Shown: positions 25,801 to 35,229, numbered from the stretch's first letter. The stretch: 64,000 bases of DNA from Nectonema munidae (GCA_030549495.1 JAUIRK010000908.1:807501-871500), one strand, 5' to 3'. Notes: generated from the sequence alone by a model not told the origin. Numbers and translations are program-made.

Positions 25801-28800
25801 CGATTAAAAACACCTTGTTTAGTATACGCTCGATTTAATTATACAATACACATTTCAAAGTTTAAATAAATATAAAACTCAACTGAAGAATAGCCACCCT
25901 AAAATCTCTCTTCTGAAGAATAGTCACCCCAGAATTGTTGGGTTGGTTGTTCTTCATATGATCCCAAAACAGTTAAAACATTAAGGTAATTAGTCCACAA
26001 AAAAACAGAAATGTCCGCTTACTGGGGAGTAATTAAAAAAATGGCCTTCAATCTCAGAGCCAGTGCTAGGAATTGCGGGGCGCAATTATAATTCTGATAG
26101 AGGGGCCCCAACTCTACATAGTAAAATTTATCGGTGTTTATATTTAATATAAAAAAACAGGAAAAAAGACATCAAAAATTTTTTAAGCCACTATGGATAC
26201 TTTTATTGCTTTACTTTTAACATTAACCCGTTAACGCCCAATGCCGACTATAGTCGACTTTACAAAAATAAAATCGTCTGCGTTTATCAAAGCTCTTTAA
26301 TACAAATCTTCTACTTTACATTAGATATCGTCTGATTATTCTGGTCGTTAACGGGTTAAAGAGCTTTGATAAACGCAGACGATTTTATTTTTGTAAAGTC
26401 GACTATAGTCGACATGGGCGTTAACGGGTTAATACAAATTTTCGGCTTTACATTAGATATCGTCTGATTATTCTGGTCGTCAACGGGGAGGGGCAAACTA
26501 GGCAATTACATATATTCCTTTAGAAAAAGATTCTTCTAGCTTTTTTATTAGCAATATCTTTCAAAATATTTTTCGAGATATAATTCTAAAATGTAGTTTA
26601 TTAATTTTTAAAAACCTCTTTCAAAAACCTTCTAAGACTTAAAGTAATAAAAACTAAATTTATGAACATAAATTTATAAATTTTGGTTGGCTGTCTGTAA
26701 ATATTAATATTTTCATGTGATTTTAAAATTTTAGAGGAAAAATTTCTTTTTTGAAATTTGAAGGTGTAGAAAACTTAAATGTATAAACTTAAAGGTTAAA
26801 CGTATAGTAAAAATGGAGAATATTCTTATCGCAGCACTGATGCAATAAGTGAGGAGAGCGAGAATGATTGTGGGAAAATCCACACATGTGAAAATAATAG
26901 TACTGACTTATGTGGTAATAAAATGCCCGAGTTAGTATTACTAAATAGTAATGATGGACCATGTGTGGCTCAGTTAATTCAAATAAAACATTGAATTTCC
27001 TCATCTCTTTATAAATAGTTTTCCAGCGTAAGTGATATATATTGGCGAGATGTCACACTTTGGTGAGTAAGATAAGTGAAAGAGAAAATGTAACACAGAG
27101 GAAGATAGGCCAGCTAGAGAGAGGGAGGAGCGCCTTATGCACAAAGCGTGAAAAATTATTACTTCACAGATTTTCCATGGAACTTCAGTGATTTTCCGAA
27201 TTCAGAGACTTTCCTAGAACCGAACCTCCTGCTATAAGCAGCGTGATTAATAATTTTATTTCATGTGAAGGAAAAGGAAACGCCTAATATTTGTTTGATC
27301 TGATGCGATCTACAACACGTAGTCTGTCTCTATTTCTTGTTTCAAAATTTATGAGTTGAAAATCCTTCCTGACACTTGTAGGTAAACGCAAATGGAAGAA
27401 CGGCACGCAAAACAATTGTCATGCTGACACTTGTAGGTAAACGCAAATGGAAGAACGGCACGCAAAACAATTGTCATGCTGACTTGACCTGGACAAAAGT
27501 TGCAGTCACAAAATTACAATGGGCGGAGTCATTGTCGAAAAATTATAAATGTAGTCATCACAAAATACTTTACAGACTCCACAACCCTGGTTACGGCTGT
27601 TTTATCTTATAGTTTTTCTACGATGTTTATTTTTTTATTTAACCACCTTATCATTCATCATATTCTAAAATAAATACTTCACCTTTTTGAAACAACAGTA
27701 CGAGGAGGAGCACAAGAAACCTTTTCATCAAGATTATATGTTCAGATTTTTATTCCGTTAAAAGTTTATATTATTCTCCATTCTGTATGAAAACAACGTA
27801 GATTTTGAAATAAACGGATTTTTATGCGTTCTCTCTCTCATACGTATATTTTGTTGACACATTGTTAGGAACGTTTTGCCTTTACCAATTGCAATTCCAA
27901 GTTTATCAACATTCTTGAGACATTTTATCATCATTCACATCTCAATACTCCGTGCGAGCGAACTCAATACATCATTATATAAGTGGTTTTGAGGCCTGGC
28001 GACCTGTAATTTTGTCCTCACTTTCTTTGATTTACAATTGTTTTCCGAACCGATATTATTTACATGTTGTTGGATCAGTATTTTCGGTTCGGATCGATAA
28101 CTTGACACTTCTTTTTATTTTACTGAACCATAATCATATATTTTTAAATAATAGTCAGTTTAACTACTAATGTCCCCAGCACGTGTTCAGCCGGTTTTTA
28201 CCACTATGGCATTTTAGACAAAATTAAACTAATCTCTCATTATTTTGCGTCTCCATTCATCTTTTTTTTGCTCGTCCCCTAATGTTTAATGTTTTTTTGC
28301 TCGTCCCCTAATGTTTAATGTTTTTTTGCTCGTCCCCTAATGTTTAATGTTTTTTTGCTCGTCCCCTAATGTTTAATGTTTTTTTGCTCGTCCCCTAATG
28401 TTTAATGTTTTTTTGCTCGTCCCCTAATGTTTAATGTTTTTTTGCTCGTCCCCTAATGTTTAATGTTTTTTTGCTCGTCCCCTAATGTTTAATGTTTTTT
28501 TGCTCGTCCCCTAATGTTTAATGTTTTTTTGCTCGTCCCCTAATGTTTAATGTTTTTTTGCTCGTCCCCTAATGTTTAATGTTTTTTTGCTCGTCCCCTA
28601 ATGTTTAATGTTTTTTTGCTCGTCCCCTAATGTTTAATGTTTTTTTGCTCGTCCCCTAATGTTTAATGTTTTTTTGCTCGTCCCCTAATGTTTAATGTTT
28701 TTTTGCTCGTGTCTTTTTTTGACCATTTCAATCCATGTCATATTTGGCCTGCCTTTACTCTTTCCTAAAGTTTGATTTTTCTTTAAATTAGATCACCCGA

Positions 28801-31800
28801 AGGTCTTCTGTTTACGTGCTTAAACCAAATTAACCTTTGTGTTTATAATACTTTATTTATTTCATTTACTTGACATAAACTTCTCATTACTTATTTTAGC
28901 TTTTAAATTAAATTCACACATGATTCTTATCATCCTCATCTCTGTGGTGTTTAGTCTATTTTTCTCAGATTCTTTTAAAGCCCAACTTTGGCCACTATAC
29001 ACTAAACTAGACCTGATACAACTTCTATAAAGAAAACCCCTTAATCTTAACAAAAAGATACTATTGCATAAAATACCACTTGACGCTTTAAATTTTTTTC
29101 AAGCTAGTTGTTTTTTATGTTCTACAGAGTTACTTACACTACCTGTTTTGTCTAAAACCTCACCTAAATAACAAAATTGTTTAATCTCTTCTAATTCTAC
29201 GCCCCCTACTACTACTACTTTTTCTTCCAATACTACATTGGTATTTGGGTTGAAACTTAAACAGTAGTTACACTTAAAAATTTTTGTATTTATCAAACTG
29301 CCCTTAATTTTTGAGTATTTTTTATGTACGCGGTTATTGCAATTGCTTCTTTTTTGCTAGTGTTTATTCTTAAACCTTTTTTCTCTAGTGTCTCATACCA
29401 TGTGCTAATCTTTTTACTTAATTCTTCAGAAGATTCTCCTATTAATACTATATCATCTGCATATAAAATCTCACTCGTATCTTCTTTAATTAAATCCTTA
29501 CGAATTTCATCAGGAATGATATTAAATAAAAAGGGGCTTAAAATCGAACCTTGATGTAATCCTACTTTTATTTTAAACTTACTAGAAATTGAATTAATTT
29601 TTATAAAAGTGTCTTCGTTTTTGTACAAGGCCATAATGGCTCTCAATAGTCTTTCATTTACCCTTTTTCTTCTCAAAGACCACTCAATGAGACTTCTAGA
29701 AACGAAGTCAAAAGCTTTCTCCAGGTCTATAAAAGAAAGATACAGAATATGCCCATTTCTTGCTCTCTTTTCGATAAGCTGTCTAATAATAAAAATAGCG
29801 TCATTTGTGCTCTTCCCCGGCATATTGGATTTTATTAATTTGAATACTCTTTTTTAGTCTATTCAATAAAATTCTTTCTACAATTTTCATATAATGTTCT
29901 AGTAGTTTTATTGTTCTATAATTTCAACAATTTGTTATGGTTCATTTGCCTTTATATAATGGTATTAATAAACTTTTATTCCAGGTTTTTGGAATAGAAG
30001 CTCCGCCAAATATATTTTGAACTATAACTTTTAAAACTTCACCGATTCATATTTAAATATCTTTAACATTTCTAAACAACATCCGCTATATCCAGCTGAT
30101 TTATTTGGTTTCATTTGGTCAAAAGCACAAATGACTTCATCAAGAGACACAGCTTCGCAGGTCCTTAAATTTTATCGACCGCATCTAGATTTCGTAACTT
30201 ATTTTCATTATTAAAGATAACTTTCGAAAAATACGACCAGGTTTTTTAACTTATCCACTAAATTACATGCTAAATATCTATCTTTATTAGCTATACAAGG
30301 AATGCCAACTACGTCTTGGTTTAACTTTCTGTTTTCCTTAACTATTTTGAAAACATTATTAGTTGTTTTGCGTTCATTCTCTTGTTTTAATTGTAAAATT
30401 CTCTCTTCTTTCCTCCTTCTAATAATTCATTTACACCTATTTTTTGCATTTTTATACTCTTTTTCTTTAGTTTTATCTGACTGGTAAGCTCTAAATGCTT
30501 TTCTTTTTACATATATACATTCCTTAACCTCATTACTCCAAAACCAAGTTACCTTATTTTTGTTTTTTAAAAACTTAGTTTTACCTAAAACTTTCTCTCC
30601 TATTCTTGCCATGTTATTTTTAATTTTATCTAAGTTATTATCTCCGCTTTCTAATACACCATTTGTTTTTACTTGTTTAATAAACTCGTTTTTTATATTT
30701 TCGTCTTTTAATCTCCAAACTTTTAAAGTTTTAATTTTTATTATTTTCTTGGGTAAGTCTATTAATCAAAAATAATAAGTCTATTAATCAAAAAATCACA
30801 TATTTTTGTTGTATATTTATGGGACAAGCAAAAGATCAGAAAATCGCCACAAAAAGTCCGTTTTCTAGAGATGGGGACTCTTTTTAGCGTTCTGCAGTCC
30901 GAATAAGGATGTTCATCTTTATAAATATTTCTATTCGTTTTATGATGTTAGAAGTAGAAACCCTTAAGACAAATAGCTGGGTAGGTCATAAATACTGGAC
31001 TCCAGATTATGCTGTAACCATCGATGAACAGTTAGTAAAGTTTCGAGGCGGTTGTCCAGTTGAAATATATGATGCCAAAAATCGGAACACTATGAGATAA
31101 AAATTTGCCGTTTGAATGATTCTAAGACTTTTTAAATAGTGAAATATCAAATTTATACCTTAGGTCTCGTCAACAAAGAATATTTTTCAAGTTTAGAAAT
31201 ATGTAAAGGCCTGGCAGTAAATAGTAACTTGCCATTTGGTTGTGACGTTTTCCTAGAACGGTTTCTTATATGACATGCTTGAGAAGAGTGGACGCTCAAC
31301 TATAATCTATCAGTCTGTACGACAATAAATCCAATTTACTTCATATAAAAATAAGACTGAAAGTTTTATATAATCAACCAAAAAGTGGAATCAACTGTTT
31401 CAATGCAATGGCAAGAGAATACTTCTTATAAACCTAGTAGGTGTTGGACATTTTCTAATTAAATAGACTCGCAACCTTCAACACTGAGGTTTTCCATAAA
31501 CATAATTGCCCTGAAAAAGCCATACCTTCAAAGAAGGAGGCAGGAAAGTTTTTTAAAAATGTTACCTAGAAAAGTTAGCAAGGCCACTATGCCGATTGGT
31601 TCCCGCAAAACCCAAATGTTTTTGGCTTTTTTTTTCTTCGCGATTTGCATTTTATTCATTTTACCAGTGGATGATAAAATGGGTAGTATACATTTTATCA
31701 CAAATTGTGCTTTTTTGTAGAATTTGTTATACCGAATAAAAAAATTTTTCTTTGAATACTAGTATAAATTTTCTTGTTGAACTTATAAACGAATTTTGTG

Positions 31801-32672
31801 TTGCAAAAATTGTATATAATTAGTTGAGCTTTTTTGATTAAAAATAAACTTTCAATTTTTTGCCAATCTTATTATTACCCTTAAACTAAATTATGTTATT
31901 TTTCCATTTAATTATATTATACAAAATAATATAAAAAATGTTAGTTCTTTTAAATTTTTGACTTATTTTTTTTATTCTTACTATACCTCTCTAAAATCTT
32001 TAGATTTACTGTAATTGTATCATAGAAAATTACTGAAATGTTCTCCAATTGATTATTTGAATTTATATCGTTCATCAATAAATGTTCTTATATCTAACTT
32101 TATGTGATTTTATATATTTTATAAGCTCTTTTTTTCTTAACTTTATACGAGAAAGAACATTTTGAGTTAATTTTATTGGAAGAAAAATGGAAAAATCAAC
32201 CTTTTTATATCCATTGTTTAAGTCACCAAAAACCACAAAAATATCCAAAATTTTCATGTTTTATATATATGTAAAAATACCACCAATAGATATCTTTGAA
32301 ATTAAGGTGATTTACATACGTTTCAACTTGAGTCATATATAATGAAGAAAAATTAAGTTAAATAAATCAACTGGAGTAAAAAGCCTGACGGTGTGATGCG
32401 AAGATTAATAAATAACTCAAAAAAATGAATAAATTTTTTAAAGGCATTACAAAAAAATATATTAATAATAAAGAGATATATAATTAGAAAAATTGGAAAT
32501 AAAATACCCAAATAAACTTACATCCAAAGAAAAAGGGCGAATCCTGATATGTAGAAATTTCTTTGGGCACGAAATAGCTTCATTCTCAGTTGATTTTCCG
32601 CGCCAAGATTGGCTTCGCCCGGATTGATTTCGAGTGCATCTCTCTGATACTTGTGTGATTCTCTGATTGCGT
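13820..32672 (-). CDS. BCAP31: B-cell receptor-associated protein 31 homologue
   Basis: This is an ER membrane chaperone and cargo-sorting protein. Five minus-strand exons join without a break: 32672-32522, 19060-18922, 15755-15674, 14040-13940 and 13858-13820. Phases match at every junction. Recognisable blocks in order are DAIRESHKYQ, the hallmark MKLFRAQRNFYISGF at the start of the third membrane segment, VIKRIINLISFQAQLEAST, EASMKQAISASEAVKSMMDK, a Glu/Lys-rich coiled coil, and SVDKEYDRLISEHKKLQ. The protein ends PIDKKND and a TGA; KKND fits the KKXX ER-retrieval signal (human ends KKEE). The 5' exon or exons encoding roughly the first 75 residues should end in phase 1 (a G completing Asp). 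They were not found and may lie upstream. Introns are 81 bp, 1.6 kb, 3.2 kb and 13.5 kb. Confidence 0.9.
13940..14040 (-). CDS. BCAP31: BCAP31 exon, second coiled coil
   Basis: A 101-bp exon between TTGGTTAG and donor GTTCTT. It enters in phase 1 and encodes ELARTNKSMEALKLQAQ then SVDKEYDRLISEHKKLQ. The KEYDRLxxEHxKLQ block is the most conserved part of the BAP31 C-terminal coiled coil. Confidence 0.9.
14041..15673 (-). other. BCAP31 intron, nothing else recognised
   Basis: A 1.6-kb intron implied by phase-matched flanking exons. A minus-strand ORF at 15354-15605 and scattered short frames have no recognisable content. TTAACCCTCGCAG at 14514 resembles a MITE end but has no partner. Confidence 0.6.
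15674..15755 (-). CDS. BCAP31: BCAP31 exon, acidic coiled-coil part
   Basis: An 82-bp exon after CAATCATAG, encoding ENGSDDFEKLESEEMKKI then KLELTTTQE. It ends in phase 1 at donor GGTTCA (GT at 15673-15672). It aligns in position and character with the ENRSLKADLQKLKDELAST-type segment of BAP31. Confidence 0.8.
15756..18921 (-). other. BCAP31 intron with unassigned repeat-like DNA
   Basis: A 3.2-kb intron. From about 16840 to 17990 the base composition is less AT-rich than the surroundings (for example CCGGGCGGGCCACG near 17915), and TTGGCACAAACT recurs near 16980 and 17979. This could be an unidentified transposon or LTR remnant, but I found no coding motif. A microsatellite-like ACATACACACATACG tract and a dispersed repeat follow at 18030-18114. 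Confidence 0.5.
18069..18114 (+). repeat. Dispersed repeat, copy 1
   Basis: The segment ATACACAGAAATACTTAAAT followed by CTCAAAAAAGCAGTATGG recurs almost unchanged at about 45228-45270. Both copies are preceded by ATACATA-rich sequence. The element type is unknown. Confidence 0.6.
18922..19060 (-). CDS. BCAP31: BCAP31 exon, third TM end and start of coiled coil
   Basis: A 139-bp exon. The acceptor is ATGATTTTAG at 19068-19061. Its first base completes the Met codon split from the preceding exon, then VIKRIINLISFQAQLEAST and EASMKQAISASEAVKSMMDK follow, matching the VIRRLVTLISxQATLLAxxEA block of BAP31. The donor is assigned at CAA followed by GTTTGT (19 bp of intron near 18921-18903 seen). 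This donor is less usual than GTAAGT but gives the correct phase. Confidence 0.85.
19776..19913 (+). mobile_element. TTAA MITE (piggyBac-like), copy A
   Basis: A 138-bp element bounded by perfect 19-bp inverted ends, TTAACCCTTTCGTGACCAG and CTGGTCACGAAAGGGTTAA, which include the TTAA target. Bases 21-36 form a perfect 16-bp palindrome, GTATCATATATGATAC (19796-19811). Inside are CGTCTGC/TCTTCTG/CGTCTGA motifs shared with the other copies. Ends in CCCT next to TTAA are typical of piggyBac-type elements. Confidence 0.85.
20287..20424 (+). mobile_element. TTAA MITE, copy E (left end decayed)
   Basis: The interior (GACTTTACAAAAATG, ATCGTCTGCGTTTATTAA, AGATATCGTCTGATTATTCT) and the right end (TTAATGGGTTAA) match copy B at 26223. 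The left end is degraded. A 16-bp near-palindrome, GTCGACATATGTTGAC, at 20307-20322 sits at the same offset as in the other copies (7 of 8 pairs complementary). Confidence 0.7.
21928..22030 (+). mobile_element. Possible single hAT-like end
   Basis: CAGTGTTTCCCAACGTTTAC, followed by GC-richer sequence, resembles the terminal repeat of hAT elements (CAGTGxTTCxCAA). No matching right end or target duplication was found, so this is a tentative call of a truncated or solo end. Confidence 0.3.
22804..24264 (+). pseudogene. MULE transposase with six small exons
   Basis: Exons 22804-22951, 23000-23389, 23437-23533, 23594-23755, 23809-23968 and about 24024-24264 are separated by introns of about 46-60 bp with GT..AG ends. 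The first four junctions keep phase. The first exon ends a FLYWCH-like finger (VVSHNHDKISERI). Then come the MULE core IENIYIDGTFKKAPNMFHQI with its first catalytic Asp, LPILYSLACDKKEDTYR, ITSDFESAI with the second Asp, EFPNAKFTGCYFHFSQSI, and YNRKVRTNNHCEGFHNSLKS. A stop (TAG) after HFSQSI and a frameshift before the RTNN block show decay. The 5' finger exon or exons and the element ends were not found. Confidence 0.82.
26223..26359 (+). mobile_element. TTAA MITE, copy B
   Basis: 137 bp from TTAACCCGTTAACG to CGTTAACGGGTTAA, with TTAA at both ends. A 16-bp near-palindrome, GCCGACTATAGTCGAC, lies at 26243-26258 (7 of 8 pairs). It shares the CGTCTGCG and GATATCGTCTGATTATTCTG internal motifs with the other copies. 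Confidence 0.88.
26360..26490. mobile_element. Rearranged TTAA MITE next to copy B
   Basis: Bases 26360-26432 are an inverted copy of the left half of copy B, including a perfect palindrome GTCGACTATAGTCGAC at 26398-26413. Bases 26432-26490 repeat its right half in direct orientation, ending TCTGGTCGTCAACGGGG. Together with copy B this makes an inverted repeat with arms of about 76 bp (26223-26300 against 26357-26432). Confidence 0.8.
27186..28260. other. Intronic DNA with one tandem duplication
   Basis: Apart from the 55-bp duplication listed separately, the stretch has only short frames (27952-28170) without recognisable content. Confidence 0.4.
27369..27478 (+). repeat. 55-bp tandem duplication
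   Basis: The unit beginning CTGACACTTGTAGGTAAACG occurs twice in a row (27369-27423 and 27424-27478) with almost no difference. It is a recent local duplication. Confidence 0.85.
28270..28710 (+). repeat. 29-bp minisatellite, 15 copies
   Basis: The unit GCTCGTCCCCTAATGTTTAA plus TGTTTTTTT repeats 15 times at exactly 29-bp spacing, followed by a partial unit. The copies look identical. The array abuts the 3' end of the RTE-like LINE (minus strand), whose last coding block ends at about 28711. Confidence 0.95.
28711..30780 (-). pseudogene. RTE-like LINE reverse transcriptase relic
   Basis: On the minus strand, in order: KNKVTWFWSNEVKEC (30570, linker upstream of RT), then the long frame 29823-29293 with PGKSTNDAIFIIRQLIEKRA, YLSFIDLEKAFDFVSR (first catalytic Asp region), VGLHQGSILSPFLFNIIPDE and SEILYADDIVLIGES (catalytic YADD), then GVELEEIKQFCYLGEVLDKT, and finally LYRSCIRSSLVYSGQSWALK with LNTTEMRMIRIMCE and GKSKGRPNMTWIEMVKK at 28740-28790. 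The order is complete from RT to the C-terminus but broken by stops and frameshifts. No endonuclease is seen. RTE is the clade these motifs recall; this is not certain. Confidence 0.85.
30820..31640 (+). pseudogene. piggyBac-type transposase relic
   Basis: The best block is YWTPDYAVTIDEQLVKFRGG then CPVEIYDAKN at 30985-31075. It matches the piggyBac motif around the first catalytic Asp (TIDEQLVxFRGRCPFxxYxPxKP). Downstream, YNQPKSGINCFNAMAREYF near 31368-31425 resembles the YNxxKxGVDxxDxM motif, and NLPFGCDVFLERF may be the TxDxFF region. Stops lie between the blocks. The element ends were not found. Confidence 0.6.
32522..32672 (-). CDS. BCAP31: BCAP31 exon with MKLFRAQRN hallmark
   Basis: A 151-bp exon between CATTTTTTCAG and the consensus donor GTAAGT. 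It enters with the last two bases of an Asp codon and reads DAIRESHKYQRDALEINPG, then GEANLGAENQL, RMKLFRAQRNFYISGFALFL and W. MKLFRAQRNxYIxGF is diagnostic of the BAP31 family. It ends with two bases of a split Met codon. The preceding exon must end in phase 1 and was not located within the window. Confidence 0.92.
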
Positions 32673-33144
32673 CTGAAAAAATGATTGGAATGGAAAATAA
32701 TAATAATTAAATACGTATAATATGTAAATAGATGTAAGGAAATCTGTTTATAAAAATGAAATTGTATCAGAACTGAGAGCAACATTTAGAAGCGCTATTT
32801 CAAAGAGTTATATATTTCGGTAGTCTTTAAGTAACATTCCTCCGTACAATCAAGCGTAAGAAAAAATGAGAAATGAACAGTAAAGACTAGTCTTTAGCTC
32901 CAGGAAAAATAAAAACAATACGCAAAAAGTCAAAATTGTAGATGACTTTCACAATATCTTATGATAGAATACCCATAATAATTTTAGTCATCTAAATTTA
33001 TCTGGATATGTGATTTGATGAGTGTTCAATATTTAGCGTTACATCCAAATAAAAATTAGTTTATTTTAGTATGAATCATATTTTATCACTTAAATTCAGA
33101 TAGTAACGATTTATTTGTTTTTTAGATTTAATATTTATCACATA
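32673..33144. other. AT-rich DNA, nothing recognised
   Basis: Probably intron of BCAP31 if its first exon lies further right. No inverted repeat matching the far side of the following Tc1/mariner relic could be seen. Confidence 0.35.
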
Positions 33145-34004
33145 ATGAAAAGTATAAGTGATAGAATCGCTATTTCTAAGTTACATAAGGCAGGCAAATC
33201 TTCAGCTGAAATTCAGAAATCATTGAGTCAACAGAATGCTTATTTGGAGAACGCTAAAGCGATTCAAGAAGACTGGAGAGATTACGAATAGACCTAAACA
33301 AGGTCGCCCTCGCACTGCCAGAACCAAAAGGCTTATAAAATTCACCAGAGAGAAGAAGAAACCCGAAAAGGTCCATAAGAAATCTGGGTCAGGAGGCCAA
33401 TGTGTCCACTAGAACAATGTCTACAATACTTCAAAAAGATTTGATGACATACCCATACAAACATCGAAAGAAACAACTCCTATCTTCAAGCACAGTAGAT
33501 AAACGTCTTGGAAAAACACATGTCGTGCTCTCCAGCGTCAGTGACGCTCCCTAACATTGTCTTTAGTGATGAAAAGTAATTTGGTGTGCAACAGAAATAC
33601 ATCTGTCAAAATGATAGGTTTCGCTCAAAATATTCAGTTCAGTGATGGTATGGGTAGCCGTTACTGAGACAGGAAGAAGTCATTTGGTTTTGTTGAGCAA
33701 GGAGTCAAAATCAATCAGGAAAATCCAAAAAACGTTATCCTTGAGCAATCGTTACTACCCTGGACAAAAAGAAGCAAAGAAAACTCAAAAGTGTTTGGCA
33801 AGCAATGTTCCTTGCTTCATTTCGAAAGAAGAATGGCCGCATTCATCACCAGATTTAAATCTTCTTGATTACTGCATCTGGTCAGTTTTGGAGAATAACG
33901 TGTCAAGAAGCAAACACTCAAGTTTGGATGCTTTGAAAAGAGAATTGATCAGAGCATATAAAACGAGTCGTATTTTTCAAACGAACTTAAGGAATTTAGT
34001 CTGA
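33145..34004 (+). pseudogene. Tc1/mariner transposase relic
   Basis: The frame opens MKSISDRIAISKLHKAGKSS (paired-type HTH). It shifts to LKRFKKTGEITNRPKQGRPR then TARTKR, the GRPR linker of Tc1-like proteins. NIVFSDEK near 33555 carries the first catalytic Asp. The frame 33642-34004 reads MVWVAVTETGRSHLVLLSKE and then FISKEEWPHSSPDLNLLDYC and IWSVLE, with the third acidic residue in SPDLNLLDY. The middle QQDxAPxH block with the second Asp appears deleted (NRYYPGQKEAKKTQKCL runs straight through). Frameshifts make it dead. Terminal repeats were not found. Confidence 0.85.
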
Positions 34005-35221
34005 CTAGCATAAAAGACGAGCAAAAACTTCCATATATAATTTAATAAAAACAAAGTAGAAAATACATTATTTTCAATAATGCAGATATGATCACATAAA
34101 CTTTCAAGGAATTCACTTGAAACCTGCTAATTCTTCGTAATCTGATTATAGGAACACGTGTTTTGTTGGTACTTCGGTGATCATTTAGTGATTAGATTGT
34201 TGTCGTTAGCGACTTTTTTGACTTAACATCCCAGCCTTCAATAGAGTATCAGACAATCTCAGGATCATCATATCCATTTGGCAGGTTATAGATGAAAACA
34301 TTGATTTTCAAGTAATATAGGAATATAAAATACTATTTAAGCCTTTACATTTACCATTTTTATTTTTAATCATGAATATTTCTTAAATTGGACAAATATT
34401 TAAGTTTAACAGAAATAATTACAGCCAATAATTATCAATGCAAAAAAATTCACAGTAAACAATTCACATTAAAATATACCACGCTAGCTTACCAATTCTA
34501 TGAAGACCTTAAGGCCAAACTAGTTTTATCAGCGGGATTAATTTCTCTACTTTATTCCAATCAACTAGAGAACTTCAATAATTTAGTACACAATGCAAAG
34601 TAAAACTATGACTGGAGATGAACTTCACAAATCCTAAAAAGCACCTGTCAGACTACACAAAGATCTTAATCTAAATCTAACAACTTGATGTGTTCAAGTT
34701 GAGTGCGGTAACAAACATTCAACTGGTTTTTCAGGCATCATGTAGCCATCGAGCACAGGAACAATGTACCTACTCTCCTCTTCTTTCATAACCAACATAT
34801 GGGATGGAATGACTGATTTTGTCAAAATTTTGACGGTCCAAGTTAAAAGTAGGGGTGTCATTCTTTTATTATTTTTTGAAGAAAAATCTTATACATGACT
34901 CGAGTACATAAAGAAAAATTGTAGCTTAACCTTTCTTACTAAAAATAATTAAATTAAAATTTTAGCAAAAATAATGCTTGATGAGTTAAATTGATCACAA
35001 AACTAAAAAAACTTATGTGTTTATGGTTACATGCAATTAAAGGTAAACGATTCAATAAGAGTTATAAACTATCTGCTGCATGCCACTAAATCTGTTGAAA
35101 AAAAGATAAGCTGCAAATTAGGCATTTTTTCTAGTTCACAGAGTAGTAAAATATCCAATCAAAAATTTTTTTTTAATTGTAGCATTTTAGTCATTAAGAA
35201 GTGTAACAATGAGGTATTATG
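34005..35221. other. Unassigned DNA with one short frame
   Basis: The plus-strand frame 34388-34603 (MDKYLSLTEIITANN, then FTLKYTTLAYQFYEDL) looks somewhat protein-like, but I recognise no family and no splice sites decide its limits. The rest is AT-rich without features. Confidence 0.3.
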
Positions 35222-35229
35222 TAATGGAC

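Larger units (their letters stand above)
25024..27185. mobile_element. Element with long inverted terminal repeats
   Basis: Sequence at about 25024-25200 recurs inverted at about 26985-27185. Matching blocks in order are the TCTGAAGTAA type, CTTTGTGCATAAG, a CT-rich run, AGCTGGCCTATCTTCC, GTGTTACATTTTCTCT, CCAAAGTGT, CGCCAATAT, CCAGGAAA/CTGGAAAA, and TTTATAAA with AGAGATGAGGAA. Arms are about 180 bp with scattered mismatches. The roughly 1.8-kb interior has no transposase that I recognise and includes nested TTAA MITEs. Target duplications were not identified, so the exact ends are approximate. Confidence 0.72.
19061..32521 (-). other. 13.5-kb BCAP31 intron packed with transposons
   Basis: The flanking exons join in phase (AT plus G gives Met). 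The intron holds TTAA MITEs, a MULE gene relic, a long-inverted-repeat element, an RTE-like LINE with minisatellite and a piggyBac relic, each listed separately. The stretches 19080-19775, 20425-21927, 24265-25023 and 31641-32521 hold no feature that I recognise. Confidence 0.8.

Noticed and set aside
28262-28715. CRISPR-like array of 29-bp repeats
   Set aside because: The units are directly contiguous with no unique spacers. This is a minisatellite in a eukaryotic LINE tail.
29324-30775. Plus-strand frames opposite the RTE-like LINE
   Set aside because: They are antisense shadows; the minus strand carries ordered reverse-transcriptase motifs including YADD.
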